Shown: positions 1-7,206, numbered from the stretch's first letter. The stretch: DNA of 12,770 nt from JARLFX01 sp036404255 (GCA_036404255.1 DASWOP010000274.1:1-12770), one strand, 5' to 3'. Made by a program: numbers and translations. The notes: generated from the letters alone by a model not told the origin.

Positions 1-75
1 GTTGCCCTGGCCGGCCTGCAGGGGTTGAACGCCTGCAGGGATTACATGAGAGACGGGCTTCGTTGCGGTAGCCAT
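1..75 (-). CDS. N-terminal fragment of an unidentified protein
   Basis: The first 25 codons of a minus-strand gene that runs off the left edge. It reads from an ATG at 73-75 with no stop before position 1. An AGGAG lies about 11 nt upstream of the ATG, and a sigma70-like promoter sits at 122-151, so a real gene start is well supported. The visible residues (MATATKPVSHVIPAGVQPLQ and onward) are Ala/Pro/Gln-rich with no hydrophobic core, so no signal peptide is evident. A 10-bp direct repeat, GCCTGCAGGG, occurs at 14-23 and 31-40 inside the reading frame. Too little is present to name a family. The gene follows rdgB in the same direction after about 100 bp but appears to have its own promoter. 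Confidence 0.55.
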   Translation of the reverse strand, partial: MATATKPVSHVIPAGVQPLQAGQGN

Positions 76-121
76 CGTGCGGGGAACTCCTGATGTACCT
101 TCGTTGCGAAGAGTGCGAGTT

Positions 122-151
122 ATTATTTCGCCTGCGGGAAACGACCGTCAA
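122..151 (-). promoter_or_regulatory. sigma70-like promoter for the partial gene at the left edge
   Basis: Read on the minus strand, TTGACG (146-151) and AATAAT (122-127) are separated by 18 bp. Each hexamer matches the -35 or -10 consensus at five of six positions. Transcription would start near position 115 and give a leader of about 40 nt with an AGGAG before the ATG at 75. The site lies in the only spacer between rdgB and this gene. Initiation is not demonstrated. Confidence 0.5.
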
Positions 152-175
152 GGAAAGCGATTAGAATCTGCGCGA

Positions 176-817
176 TTATCGAGCCAGTTGCGCGAGAAGC
201 GCACGAAAGGCGCGTCCGCGGTGACTGAGCTCATGTTTGGTTTCGAGGGAGATTTCGGCCATGGTCTGCTGCAATTCTGGAATGAAGAAGAGGGGATCGT
301 AGCCGAAGCCGCCAGTGCCGCGTGGCGCGGTCAATATTTCGCCTTCGACGGTGCCTTCGGCGGTGTGGGTGACGTTGCCGTCCCAGGCTACGGCGAGGAC
401 GCAGCGGTAGCGCGCGTTGCGGCAGGCTGGGGGCACGGCATCGAGGGCACGGAGCAGGCAGGCGTTGTTGCGCTCGTCGATATTGGCCGCAAATCTCTGC
501 GAGTTTGCGGGGGTGCTGGCGGGGGCGGGCGAGAAGTGATGGTCGTCTGCATAGCGGGCGGAGCGGACGCCGGGCGCTCCTTCGAGCGAGTCCACCTCCA
601 GACCGGAGTCATCCGCCAGCACGCGCAGGCCGGGTGCGTGCTGCGAGTAGTAGACGGCCTTGGCGCGGGCATTACCTTCGAAGGTGGGTTCGTCTTCTGG
701 CGGGGCGGGGATCTGCTGCAGGCCGGGCAGTGGCAGCACGGTGATGTTGTGGGCCGCGGCTGCGGTGGCGAAGTCGCGGAGCTTGCCTGCGTTGCTGGTG
801 GCGGCGTAGAGGATCAT
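176..817 (-). CDS. rdgB: RdgB/HAM1 family non-canonical purine NTP pyrophosphatase
   Basis: Cytosolic nucleotide-pool sanitising enzyme. The family hydrolyses dITP/ITP and XTP to the monophosphate and pyrophosphate, keeping deaminated purines out of DNA and RNA. The 213-residue length is typical. Visible family motifs in order are SNAGK (residues 8-12, phosphate binding), FEGNARAKA (46-54), ADDSGLEVD (68-76, with the metal/catalytic Asp residues), APGVRSARYA (81-90), GTGGFGYDPLF (167-177, base recognition) and SHRGRA (198-203). There is no signal peptide. The ATG at 815-817 overlaps the stop of the upstream TPR gene as ATGA, so translation of the two is probably coupled. The family assignment is firm; exact substrate preference is inferred from the family. 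Confidence 0.96.
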   Translation of the reverse strand: MILYAATSNAGKLRDFATAAAAHNITVLPLPGLQQIPAPPEDEPTFEGNARAKAVYYSQHAPGLRVLADDSGLEVDSLEGAPGVRSARYADDHHFSPAPASTPANSQRFAANIDERNNACLLRALDAVPPACRNARYRCVLAVAWDGNVTHTAEGTVEGEILTAPRGTGGFGYDPLFFIPELQQTMAEISLETKHELSHRGRAFRALLAQLAR

Positions 818-1212
818 TCGGCTGACTTACTTTCGCGGTTGGCTTGCAACTCTACCTTCCAGCCGAGAATCTTTGCTTTTGCCGAGGCGGCTTCGGCCTC
901 CGGCACGCGGCCTGCGTGCTGGTAGAGGATGGAGAGGCTGGTCCAGGCGAGTACGTCGTCCGGTTCGTCGGTGAGGAGTTGCTGGGCGGCGGCGATGCCT
1001 TCTTCGGTTTTACCGGCGGCGTCCAGCGCGAGGATGAGGCCGTGGCGCGCGTCGTTATGGGTGGGCCGCAGTGCGAGGGCCGAGCGAAATACATCCACGG
1101 CAACGGCGGGCCGGCCATCGGCAAGGTGCTCGATGGCGGCATAATAGAGGTCGTCGGCTGTGCGCGAGGTGGTTCGCGGTCTATTGGATTTGGAAAGCAC
1201 TGGTTTCATCAT
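814..1212 (-). CDS. small tetratricopeptide-repeat protein
   Basis: About 132 residues made largely of three TPR-like helical hairpins: residues about 22-54 (LYYAAIEHLADGR, then VFRSALALRP), 55-86 (HGLILALDAAGKTEEGIAAA) and 87-120 (AWTSLSILYQHAGRVPEAEA). TPRs bind protein partners; no catalytic domain or signal peptide is present, so a cytosolic adaptor is likely. The stop overlaps the rdgB start by ATGA, making a two-gene unit, but a functional tie to RdgB is not known. The frame stays open up to a TTG at 1263. I chose the tandem ATG ATG at 1212/1209 because the longer forms run to the yjbQ start and none has a Shine-Dalgarno site. ATGs at 1242 and 1236 are alternatives. The start is uncertain, the frame is not. 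Confidence 0.8.
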   Translation of the reverse strand: MMKPVLSKSNRPRTTSRTADDLYYAAIEHLADGRPAVAVDVFRSALALRPTHNDARHGLILALDAAGKTEEGIAAAQQLLTDEPDDVLAWTSLSILYQHAGRVPEAEAASAKAKILGWKVELQANRESKSAE

Positions 1213-1227
1213 AATGGGATGCACGGC

Positions 1228-1243
1228 GATGCCCATAGGCATC
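1228..1243. repeat. perfect inverted repeat in the divergent TPR/yjbQ spacer
   Basis: GATGCC-CATA-GGCATC has two perfect 6-bp arms around a 4-bp centre. It lies in the roughly 50-bp spacer between the divergent TPR gene and yjbQ, where both promoters must sit. Such a symmetric site could be an operator or a small leader hairpin. If the TPR protein starts at 1242 the repeat is partly coding instead. It is short enough to arise by chance. Confidence 0.3.
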
Positions 1244-1252
1244 AACAGAATT

Positions 1253-1256
1253 GGAG
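1253..1256 (+). promoter_or_regulatory. Shine-Dalgarno site setting the yjbQ start
   Basis: GGAG lies 6 nt before the ATG at 1263. It favours that ATG over the in-frame TTG at 1251, which lies upstream of the GGAG itself and has no site of its own. Confidence 0.65.
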
Positions 1257-1262
1257 AGCGCA

Positions 1263-1685
1263 ATGAAGGTGCACACGGAGTATCTGACGATCGAGACCAA
1301 AGAGCGGTATGAGATGGTTCACCTAACGCCGCGGATCGAGGAGATCGTGCGCAAGAGCGGCATCGCGGATGGGCTGTGCTTTGTTTCGCCGATGCACATC
1401 ACCGCGGCCGTGTATGTGAATGACAACGAAAGCGGCTTGATTGAGGACATCGGCGTGTGGCTGGAGAAGATGGCGCCGCGTTGGCCGGGGTACAAGCATC
1501 ACCAGACGGGCGAGGATAATGCCGATGCGCACCTGAAGTCGCTTCTGCTGCACCATGAGACGACACTGCCGGTGACCGGGGGGCGGCTGGATCTGGGGCA
1601 GTGGCAGAGGGTGTTTTATGCGGAGTTTGACGGTCAGCGGAAGAAGCGCGTGATTGTGAAGGTGCTGGGTGTGCCGGCGGAATAG
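1263..1685 (+). CDS. yjbQ: YjbQ/UPF0047 family protein (secondary thiamine-phosphate synthase-like)
   Basis: A 140-residue single-domain cytosolic protein, full length for UPF0047. Family-typical features are the early conserved His in SPMHITAAVYVNDNE (His45), NADAHLK (86-92), the LGQWQ block (111-115) and EFDGQRKKRV (121-130). Members form small trimers. Some have weak thiamin-phosphate synthase activity, but the physiological role is not settled and should not be taken as established. The start is the ATG with GGAG 6 nt upstream. It is the only plus-strand gene, divergent from the TPR gene and convergent with the FlbD-like gene, whose stop is 13 nt away. That 13-nt spacer holds no hairpin, so no dedicated intrinsic terminator is evident. 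Confidence 0.93.
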   Translation: MKVHTEYLTIETKERYEMVHLTPRIEEIVRKSGIADGLCFVSPMHITAAVYVNDNESGLIEDIGVWLEKMAPRWPGYKHHQTGEDNADAHLKSLLLHHETTLPVTGGRLDLGQWQRVFYAEFDGQRKKRVIVKVLGVPAE

Positions 1686-1698
1686 ACTGCCGAAAAAA

Positions 1699-1998
1699 TT
1701 ACTTTCTGTTGGATGAGGCCTGACGCGAGGCTTTATCTGCGGTACGCGCCGCGCGTGCTGTAGCGGCGGCAGCCCGGCCGGCAACGGGCGCAAGAGCGGC
1801 AGCGACGGGGCCAATGCCCTGTAGTACATGGATACGCCACTCCAGGGCGCGTTTCGCAACCATGGCGCACGTTTCCGTGACGGCCAGCTTCTCGCCCGTG
1901 ACGAGTGTAAGCATGGTGTCGGGCATGGCCTCGGCATATTGAATCAGATCGGAGTTCACAATTAATGGACTTCCGTTCAGGCGCGTCAGTTCAATCAT
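1699..1998 (-). CDS. orphan FlbD-family protein with Ala/Arg-rich tail
   Basis: 99 residues. The N-terminal 55 match the small FlbD family (MIELTRLNG, then LIVNSDLIQYAEAMPDTMLTLV, then GEKLAVTE), which normally sits in flagellar gene clusters and whose function is poorly defined. No flagellar gene is visible in this window. Residues about 56-99 are an added Ala/Arg/Lys-rich segment (VAAALAPVAGRAAAATARAA, then a basic end ASRQASSNRK) beyond the usual length of about 60-70 residues. The tail may be flexible, helical or nucleic-acid-binding; nothing decides this. The ATG start is fixed by AGGAG (2004-2008) 5 nt upstream. It lies 142 bp downstream of the ABC exporter gene on the same strand, so it may have its own promoter, although none is convincing there. 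Confidence 0.85.
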   Translation of the reverse strand: MIELTRLNGSPLIVNSDLIQYAEAMPDTMLTLVTGEKLAVTETCAMVAKRALEWRIHVLQGIGPVAAALAPVAGRAAAATARAARTADKASRQASSNRK

Positions 1999-2140
1999 GA
2001 TCTCTCCTTTGCCCTACTTCTGTTATCGGCTCCAGTACCCACTCACATAAATCCTCTGAATGGGGGATGGTGCAGGGACGAAGGTAGTATGCGCTCAGAA
2101 ATCAGTATCAGATAGTGGGATGTTGCGAGGGGGAAGAAAG

Positions 2141-3919
2141 TTAGCCAGCTACGGCTATCTCTTCTTCCAGACGCTGCTTTTCACAGAGGCTGGTGTAGTA
2201 GCCATTGCGCGCCAGAAGTTCGTCATGGGTGCCTAGTTCTGCAATGCGCCCAGCCACCAGAACGGCGATGCGATCCGCATTGCGCACGGTGGAGACACGG
2301 TGCGAGATGAAGATGGTGGTGCGGCCCTGCATGATGCGGCGCAGCTCGTCGAGGATCTGCTCTTCGGTGTAGGTGTCCACGCTGGCGAGGGCGTCGTCCA
2401 GTACGAGGATGCGCGGGTTGCGGATGACGGCGCGGGCGATGGCGGTGCGTTGCTTCTGCCCGCCGGAGAGGGTGATGCCGCGTTCGCCGACGACGGTATC
2501 GAAGCCGCGGGGGAACTCCAGAATCTCATCGCAGATATGCGCTGCGGTGGCGGCGTGCCGGATGTCTTCTTTGGTTGCTCCGGGTGCGCCAAAGGCGATG
2601 TTCTCGCGGATGGTGTCGCTGAAGAGGAAGGTCTCCTGCGGAACATAGCCGATGCTGTGGCGCAGGGTGGCGAGCGGATAGTCGCGGACGCTGCGGCCGT
2701 CCATGAACAGGGTGCCGGCGGGTGCTTCATGCAGGCGCGGGATCAGCCCAACGAGGGTGGATTTGCCGGAGCCGGTGGGGCCGACGATGGCCAGACTGCT
2801 GCCTGCGGGGATGTGCAGGTTGATGTTGTGGAGGATCTCGGTGTGGTGGCCGCCCTCTTCTGCATAGGCGAAGCTGAGGTTGCGGAATTCGATATCGCCG
2901 TTGAGAAGAGAGTTCGCCGCGATGCTCGGGTCGATTTCGTTGTCCGCGATATCTGGCTTCTGGCGCAGGAGTTCGTCGATGCGGGTGACGGAGGCGGTGC
3001 CGCGCTGGAAGAGGTTGATGACCCAGCCAAGGGCGATCATGGGCCAGGTGAGCAGCACCATGTAGGTGTTGAATGCGACGAAGCTGCCGGGAGTGATGTG
3101 CCCCAGCACCACTTCACGCCCGCCGACAAAGAGCGTGAGCACGAGGGAGAGGCCAAGGACAAACTCCAGCGTGGGCCAGAGCATGCCCATCAGGCGGACG
3201 AGGTGCAGGGAGCGGCCAATGTACTCCTGGTTAGCGCGCTCGAAGGAGGCAATCTCTGCTTCTTCCTGTGCGAAGGCGCGGATGAGGCGGGCGCCAGAGA
3301 AGTTCTCTTCTACCTTGGCGGAGATATCGGAGAACATGGCCTGGATGCGCTCAAAACGGAAGTGGATGCGGTGGCCGAAGTATTGCACCATGACGGACGC
3401 AATGGGCAACGGCACAAAGGCGCAGAGTGTGAGCCAAGGGCTGATGTGCAGCATGAAGTAGAGCGCGCCGACGGTGAAGGCAACGGTGTTTGCGCTGTAC
3501 ATGATGGCGGGGCCGAGAAGTTGGCGGACGGCATTCAGGTCATTCGTGGTGCGCGCCATGATGTCGCCGGTGCGATGGGTGTGATAGAAGCTCTGCGACT
3601 GGCGTTCGAGATTGGTGAAGATGTCGTTGCGGAGATCGAGCTCGATATCGCGCGAGACGCCGATCAGAACCCAGCGCATGAGGAAGAGGAAGGTGCCTTT
3701 GACGATGGAGACGGCGATGATCAGCAGGGCATAGTGGAAGATCTTCTGCTGGGTGACGCCGCGCTGCATGTCGTCGATGGCGCGCTTGATGATGAGTGGG
3801 AAGAGAATCCACGCGGCGTTGGAGAGCAGGACCGAGAGACCGCCCCAAAGCAGACCCGTGCGATAGCGCTTGAGGTACGGCACGAGCGGGCGCAGACGTT
3901 TGAAGATTTGGGGCCTCAC
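2141..3919 (-). CDS. ABC exporter half-transporter (MdlA/YheI-like, TMD-NBD)
   Basis: 592-residue inner-membrane exporter half. A six-helix transmembrane domain (about 20-310) is followed by an ATPase domain (about 340-580). Visible ATPase motifs are Walker A GPTGSGKST (380-388), Q-loop Gln428, signature LSGGQ (484-488), Walker B ILVLDD (504-509), D-loop SVD (513-515) and H-loop His540. The residue after the Walker B Asp is Asp509 instead of the usual catalytic Glu. MdlA/YheI-type subunits show this and pair with a canonical partner in heterodimers, but no partner gene lies here. The substrate is unknown: multidrug, lipid or peptide export are all possible. The GTG start lacks a Shine-Dalgarno site and follows a strong hairpin by 13 nt. 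The gene is 58 bp downstream of the FKBP gene. Confidence 0.93.
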   Translation of the reverse strand: MRPQIFKRLRPLVPYLKRYRTGLLWGGLSVLLSNAAWILFPLIIKRAIDDMQRGVTQQKIFHYALLIIAVSIVKGTFLFLMRWVLIGVSRDIELDLRNDIFTNLERQSQSFYHTHRTGDIMARTTNDLNAVRQLLGPAIMYSANTVAFTVGALYFMLHISPWLTLCAFVPLPIASVMVQYFGHRIHFRFERIQAMFSDISAKVEENFSGARLIRAFAQEEAEIASFERANQEYIGRSLHLVRLMGMLWPTLEFVLGLSLVLTLFVGGREVVLGHITPGSFVAFNTYMVLLTWPMIALGWVINLFQRGTASVTRIDELLRQKPDIADNEIDPSIAANSLLNGDIEFRNLSFAYAEEGGHHTEILHNINLHIPAGSSLAIVGPTGSGKSTLVGLIPRLHEAPAGTLFMDGRSVRDYPLATLRHSIGYVPQETFLFSDTIRENIAFGAPGATKEDIRHAATAAHICDEILEFPRGFDTVVGERGITLSGGQKQRTAIARAVIRNPRILVLDDALASVDTYTEEQILDELRRIMQGRTTIFISHRVSTVRNADRIAVLVAGRIAELGTHDELLARNGYYTSLCEKQRLEEEIAVAG

Positions 3920-3932
3920 AGTAACGGCGGTG

Positions 3933-3963
3933 GGATAGAGGAGACTTTATGCCTCCTCTATCC
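3933..3963 (-). promoter_or_regulatory. perfect 11-bp RNA hairpin between the FKBP and ABC genes
   Basis: On the minus strand GGATAGAGGAG, a 9-nt loop and CTCCTCTATCC form a perfect 11-bp stem. It fills more than half of the 58-nt spacer. No U-tract follows (the next bases are CACCGCCG), so it is not a classic intrinsic terminator. The 5' arm and loop edge hold AGGAGG, a strong ribosome-binding sequence with no start codon placed to use it. The hairpin could act as an mRNA processing or stability element, an attenuator, or a control on ABC gene translation. Confidence 0.5.
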
Positions 3964-3977
3964 GATGCCGGTGGTGG

Positions 3978-4766
3978 TTACTTCGCTTCAGGTTTTGCAG
4001 GCGTTGCCGGGGTAGCAGGCTTGGGCGCGGGTGCCGGAGTGGCTGCGGGCGCTGGGGTTGCGGGAGCGGTGGCAGGCTTTGCGTCTTTGGATTCAGGCGC
4101 TGTACCAGCGGGGGACTCAGGAGCTGTGGTGGAGGGCTTTGCCGCGTCTGCGGGGGGAGTCGGCGGTGTGGGCGGGGCAGGCGGATTATCCGAGATGCCG
4201 ACCAATTCCACGTCGAAGATCAGGTCTGCTTTGGCGGGGATGACCGGAGGACGGCCGCTGGCACCATAGGCGAGCTGGTAGGGGACGAAGAGGCGGCGCT
4301 TGCCGCCGATGTGCATGCCTTCAAAGCCAGTGTCCCAGCCGGGAATGACCTTCTGCACGCCGTAGGGGAAGGTGATGGGGGTGCCGCGGTCGACGGAGGA
4401 GTCAAACTTGGTGCCATCCTTGGCCAGGTAGCCGGTGTAGTGGACGGTGTACCACTTGATCTTGGAGTCGGCCTGCGATGTGCCGAGGACACTGCTCTCA
4501 GAGAGCGGGCCGGTGCCTACGCTGATGTCAATGTAGCGCAGCGCGTAGAGTGCCTGCTTTGCGCCGGGGACGACGGGAATGTTGGCGGGCAGCACTGCTT
4601 CCGCAGGAGTTGCAGCGGCGGTGGTGCGGTGCGCAGCGGTTCCGGTGGCGGTGCGATGCGCGGCTGTGGCCGGTTTTGCCGCAGGCTTTGCTGCGGGTGC
4701 GGTGGTTTGTGCCAGGGCAGAACCACCGGCGAGCGTGAGGAGCAGAAGCGGTGCGATAAGTTTCAA
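3978..4766 (-). CDS. exported FKBP-type peptidyl-prolyl cis-trans isomerase
   Basis: 262 residues. A Sec signal peptide (1-19, hydrophobic LIAPLLLLTLAGG, with SALA before Gln20 as the likely cleavage site) precedes an Ala/Pro/Thr-rich linker (about 20-68). The FKBP domain spans about 72-191, with VHYTGYL (108-114), FDSS (121-124), VIPGWDTGFEGM (140-151) and AYGASG (166-171). A low-complexity Pro/Ala/Lys tail follows (about 192-262). It would isomerise X-Pro bonds in periplasmic or outer-membrane proteins. The long disordered flanks suggest it spans or tethers within the envelope. The start is TTG, supported by AAGGAG 9 nt upstream. It lies 61 bp after lptFG and 58 bp before the ABC gene, consistent with one envelope transcript. 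Confidence 0.94.
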   Translation of the reverse strand: MKLIAPLLLLTLAGGSALAQTTAPAAKPAAKPATAAHRTATGTAAHRTTAAATPAEAVLPANIPVVPGAKQALYALRYIDISVGTGPLSESSVLGTSQADSKIKWYTVHYTGYLAKDGTKFDSSVDRGTPITFPYGVQKVIPGWDTGFEGMHIGGKRRLFVPYQLAYGASGRPPVIPAKADLIFDVELVGISDNPPAPPTPPTPPADAAKPSTTAPESPAGTAPESKDAKPATAPATPAPAATPAPAPKPATPATPAKPEAK

Positions 4767-4775
4767 AACTCAGTT

Positions 4776-4781
4776 CTCCTT
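4776..4781 (-). promoter_or_regulatory. Shine-Dalgarno site deciding the TTG start of the FKBP gene
   Basis: AAGGAG on the minus strand lies 9 nt before the TTG at 4764-4766. It puts the start exactly before a good signal peptide, so the TTG is preferred to any later codon. Confidence 0.7.
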
Positions 4782-4827
4782 TTGGATTACAGCAAAGTCT
4801 TTGCGGTGCGGATGCGGTGCAGATAGT

Positions 4828-7176
4828 TTACGTCGGCGTGCGCAGCAGAAGATAGCTGCCGATGAAGGCAAAGAGAAGGTCGGGGGACCAGGCTGCCACG
4901 ATAACGGGTAATTTGTTCACGTTGCCCATGTCTTCAAAAAATCCGGAGATGAGCATGAAGGTGATGGCGACACCGATGGCGACAGCGATGCCGGTCAGTG
5001 AGCCGCGCTTGCCCATGGAGAGCGCAAAGGGCACACCGAGGATGGCCATGACCAGCGAGATGAGCGGATACGCCACCTTCCGGTTGAGCTGAACACGCAG
5101 GCGAATGGTGTCAAACCCGCTCTGGCGCAGGTCGTTGATGTAGCCATGAAGCTGGCTGTAGCTCATGTCCTGGGCCTGACGCTCTTCTTTTTTGAAGTAG
5201 CTGGGAGGCTGGTGGATTTCAGCAAAGCTACTCACCTCAAAGGGCTGGTAGCTGGCGGTGGTGTCGCCAGTGAAGGTACGCTGCCAGCCGCGCTCGAATA
5301 TCCATTGGCTGGACGCTGCGTCCCAGTGCGCGCTGGCGGCAAAGATGCGCCGCTGGAGAACGAAGCTGTCCGGCTGAAATTCGAAGACGGTGATGTTGGC
5401 GAAGACGTCGTGATCGGCGTCGAAGAACTGGTAGTAGAAGATGTGGCTGGGCTCGCCGGGCTTCTGGTCGCCGAAGATCCACTTGCGATCCGGGCGCAGG
5501 AAGGTTTGCGCGGGTTTGCCTTTGATGACGGCGCGGAGGGCGTCCTGGCGGCGATTGGCGGCAGGCAGATACCACTGGTCAAATGCGAAAAGTGAGAGCG
5601 CGATCAGCGCGGCGATGACCAGCACCGGCGCGACGACACGGTAGAGGCTGGTGCCGGTGGCCTTCATCGCGACCAGTTCGCTGGAGCGGTTGAGCACGCC
5701 GAAGGTGACCAGAACGGCGATGAGCACGCAGAGCGGGGAGAGCTGGTAGATCATGAAGGGAATCAGGTTCAGTAGATAGTCGCCCACGGTGACCAGCGCG
5801 GTGCGGTTGCGGATGATATCGCCGAGCAGCTCAAAGAAGTTGAAGATCAGCGAGAGCATGAGGAAGCTGATCAGAATGACGAAGAAGTTGGTGAGGAACT
5901 CCCGCATCACATAGTCGTCCAGAATCAGCGGGAAGCGGCTGCGGAGGGCTCGGCGCGCGCGCATGACGGCGGAGCTCTGCATGGCGTGTGCTTCCACCAG
6001 AGTATTTTTTCGGCTGAAGCGGGCCAGTGTCTTGCTGATGCCGAGGCCGATGCTGGAGAAGATATTAATTGCCACACCGCCGCGGGACATCTGCCTGAGC
6101 AGCAGCCATCCGGCGAGGCCGAAGATCATGTTGGCGCCCCAGACGCCGACAATTATAGGAATCTTCTGCTGCTTTGCCAGTGCGACTCCAACGGAGGAGA
6201 AGAAGTAGTAGACGAAGACAAGAACGATGGTGAGCACGAAGCCGGTGCTCTTGCCTCCGCGCTTGGAGGAGAGGCCAAGGGGGACGGCTACCAGCATCAG
6301 CACCAGACAGGCGGCGGGGTACGAGAGACGCTTGTTCAGTTCGATCCATGCGGCTCGGCCAGCGGGGGTATGCATCCGCGAACGCGCCCACAGGACGCTA
6401 TTGGAGGAGGCGAGGATGGGGGTATCGCTGCGGCCCAGGTGAACATCATCCTGGGTGCTGATCTGAATGGGTAGGCTCATCTCGCCGAAGGTGGAGATGT
6501 TGTACTGGTTCGGATCGTTGGGCGCTATCTGGTGCTGCTGGCCATCACGCAGACGCATGTGCAGCGAGCCGTCGCCGCCATTCATTACGACGGCCTGCTC
6601 CGAGGTGGTGATGAGGGGGGAGGCAGGCTGGTTGAGGTCGGCGAGGAAGACGCGGTGCCAGAGCGATGCTCCGGCTCCGGCGCGGACGTCCTGCACATAG
6701 AGCACGTAGTTGCGGAAGTCTTCATAGAAGACGCGCGGCTGGACCTCAAACGATGCCTGGGTGCTCTTGAGGGAGTCTTCGAGGTTGAGCAGGGCTTCGG
6801 TGGCTTTGGGCGCGACGTACATGGTGTTGAAGAGTCCGAGCACCCATGCACCGGCAGCCAGAAGAGCGACGATCCGCACGAACGAGAAGACGCCGACGCC
6901 GCAGGCGCGCATGGCGGTGATCTCGCTGTCAGACGCGAGACGGCTGAGGCCAAGCAGGATGCCGACCAGAACCGCCATGGGAATAGTGACGGTGAAAACA
7001 TTGGGCAGGGTATAGAGGAAGATACGCGCAACATCTGCGAACGAGGCGCTGTTGCGCACCACCAGCTCCAGGATGCGGCCGAGGTCGCGCATGAAAAGCA
7101 CGAAGGTGAAAAGAACGCAGCCGAGGAGGGCATGCGACACTACTTCGCCGAGAATGTACCGTCTAAAGATGCGCAA
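4828..7176 (-). CDS. fused LptF-LptG lipopolysaccharide export permease
   Basis: 782 residues holding two consecutive YjgP/YjgQ (LptF/LptG) permeases, about twice the usual length of 350-400. Half 1 spans about 1-370 and half 2 about 418-782, each with three helices, a beta-rich periplasmic domain and three helices. The halves align internally: LNKRLSYPAACLVLMLVAVP (281-300) with LNRKVAYPLISLVMAILGVP (697-716), and the cytoplasmic coupling segments SEITAMRACG with SELVAMKATG. The linker (about 371-417) is basic and probably cytosolic. With LptB ATPase (not in this window) it would extract LPS from the inner membrane and pass it to LptC/LptA. The TTG start gives MRIFRRYIL, typical of the family, but the ribosome site is weak (AGGG). 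It begins 30 bp after copA. Confidence 0.93.
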   Translation of the reverse strand: MRIFRRYILGEVVSHALLGCVLFTFVLFMRDLGRILELVVRNSASFADVARIFLYTLPNVFTVTIPMAVLVGILLGLSRLASDSEITAMRACGVGVFSFVRIVALLAAGAWVLGLFNTMYVAPKATEALLNLEDSLKSTQASFEVQPRVFYEDFRNYVLYVQDVRAGAGASLWHRVFLADLNQPASPLITTSEQAVVMNGGDGSLHMRLRDGQQHQIAPNDPNQYNISTFGEMSLPIQISTQDDVHLGRSDTPILASSNSVLWARSRMHTPAGRAAWIELNKRLSYPAACLVLMLVAVPLGLSSKRGGKSTGFVLTIVLVFVYYFFSSVGVALAKQQKIPIIVGVWGANMIFGLAGWLLLRQMSRGGVAINIFSSIGLGISKTLARFSRKNTLVEAHAMQSSAVMRARRALRSRFPLILDDYVMREFLTNFFVILISFLMLSLIFNFFELLGDIIRNRTALVTVGDYLLNLIPFMIYQLSPLCVLIAVLVTFGVLNRSSELVAMKATGTSLYRVVAPVLVIAALIALSLFAFDQWYLPAANRRQDALRAVIKGKPAQTFLRPDRKWIFGDQKPGEPSHIFYYQFFDADHDVFANITVFEFQPDSFVLQRRIFAASAHWDAASSQWIFERGWQRTFTGDTTASYQPFEVSSFAEIHQPPSYFKKEERQAQDMSYSQLHGYINDLRQSGFDTIRLRVQLNRKVAYPLISLVMAILGVPFALSMGKRGSLTGIAVAIGVAITFMLISGFFEDMGNVNKLPVIVAAWSPDLLFAFIGSYLLLRTPT

Positions 7177-7206
7177 AATGAAAGGCCCTGCTGTGCTGCA
7201 ACAAGT

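Noticed and set aside
14..40. Two copies of GCCTGCAGGG, considered as a mobile-element or attachment repeat
   Set aside because: Both copies lie inside the partial coding frame, only 7 bp apart, with no other sign of a mobile element.
77..925. A 282-codon plus-strand open frame opposite rdgB
   Set aside because: rdgB has all its family motifs on the other strand; this frame is Gly/Ala-rich and crosses the rdgB-TPR junction.
1999..2140. Possible promoter or small RNA in the 142-bp spacer between the ABC and FlbD-like genes
   Set aside because: Apart from the flbD-like ribosome site at 2004-2008, I found no good -35/-10 pair, strong hairpin or short coding frame.
2300..4015. A 571-codon open frame on the plus strand opposite the ABC exporter
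   Set aside because: It mirrors an intact ABC gene codon for codon and shows acidic, Gly-rich composition without any domain. Long antisense frames are expected at this GC content.
3949..4269. A plus-strand start with AGGAG 5 nt before ATG, encoding a Gly/Ala-Val repeat protein
   Set aside because: The good ribosome site is just one arm of the hairpin at 3933-3963, and the repeat protein is the antisense of the Pro/Ala-rich tail of the FKBP protein.
4792..4804. GCAAAGTCTTTGC near-palindrome between lptFG and the FKBP gene
   Set aside because: At most a 5-bp stem with a 3-nt loop and no U-tract, too weak for a terminator call.
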